From: an uncultured Ruminococcus sp.
GTDB taxonomy: Bacteria > Bacillota > Clostridia > UBA1212
DNA: 62,310 nt
NCBI GenBank assembly: GCA_902792515.1
Contig: CADAZX010000006.1
Coordinates: forward strand, 1-62,310
Reading direction: 5' to 3'
Shown: in pieces, positions 62,182-62,310 of the stretch
Layout of the letters: the number at the start of each line of letters is the position of its first letter
How positions within the stretch are numbered: the stretch's first letter is position 1
Made by a program: the position numbers and the translations under genes
The notes under the pieces: generated by a model
Database searches by the model: none
What the model saw: the letters and a program-made list of their open reading frames with translations, nothing else
What the model was told of the DNA's origin: nothing

Positions 62182-62310
62182 GAGAATCGCTGAGTTTCGA
62201 GCTATTTTTTCGAGCGCGACCCCGAAGCTGCCGCACTTTGCATCGCGCCTCTCACTTGACCGCTTCGCGGAATCGTTCACGACGCCGATGCAAAGCTGCG
62301 GCGTCCTACA
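62182..62310 (-). repeat. Structured repeat family, copy D (cut by window edge)
   Basis: Left half only: AGTTTCGAGCTATTTTTTC and GACCCCGAAGCTG match copies A2 and B. In place of the GTAC tip it has a long hairpin GCCGCACTTTGCATCG (62230-62245) with CGATGCAAAGCTGCGGC (62286-62302). The right half should lie beyond the window. Confidence 0.7.

Overview
The window looks like chromosome from a GC-rich, low-synteny member of the Bacillota, probably class Clostridia. The evidence is a set of Gram-positive housekeeping genes (ricT next to holB, mazG-rqcP, walJ-rlmH, an Rrf2/IscS/IscU/CysK iron-sulfur block, araM), strong AGGAGG-type ribosome binding sites, sigma-A promoters with 17-nt spacers, lipoproteins, an SLH-domain lipoprotein, and surface proteins ending in a single membrane helix with a basic tail. 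There are no prophage genes, transposases or CRISPR arrays. I cannot name a genus.

Layout. 1-6617: the edge of a capsule/surface-glycan locus on the minus strand (CapF-like reductase cut by the window edge, CapG-like UDP-GlcNAc 2-epimerase, a large Ig-like surface protein, a UDP-HexNAc 6-dehydrogenase). 6768-12527: a divergent pair, a zinc-ribbon protein and a 1417-residue protein that joins SWIM-like zinc clusters, three P-loop ATPase modules and an FtsH-type (M41) zinc protease; this is the most unusual protein here. 12605-19610: a secreted glycoside hydrolase family 2 enzyme, two tRNA-Ser genes with tRNA fragments beside one of them, a pyridoxal-kinase-like gene, rnhA and proC. 19950-29809: a surface amidase, then a minus-strand run ending in malic enzyme-like, holB and ricT, headed by a kinase/MinD-like fusion. 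30251-34107: a plus-strand operon tcdA, a MutS-like gene and apgM. 34173-45510: minus-strand cell-wall, translation and tRNA genes (araM, a nadE fusion, murI, ddl, a JAMM-hflX fusion, a TtcA-like gene, a foldase-like lipoprotein, rqcP, mazG). 45757-47009: tadA and a GNAT acetyltransferase. 47094-56953: gdhA, a sugar-binding lipoprotein, rlmH, walJ, two surface proteins and a flavoprotein. 57189-60323: iron-sulfur regulator, cysteine desulfurase, scaffold and cysteine synthase. 60686-61957: murA.

The most interesting non-coding signal is a family of roughly 170-250 nt repeats (48794-49113, 54350-54554, 60435-60681, and a partial copy from 62182 to the window edge). Three copies fold on paper into the same three-way junction, with compensatory base changes in an 11-bp stem and in a GTAC/GTAT hairpin, and each begins at the stop codon of a minus-strand gene. 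This could be a structured 3'-UTR RNA or a structured mobile repeat.

Several intergenic gaps also hold their own short tandem repeats. In two or three of them the unit resembles a Shine-Dalgarno sequence and the last unit serves the next gene.
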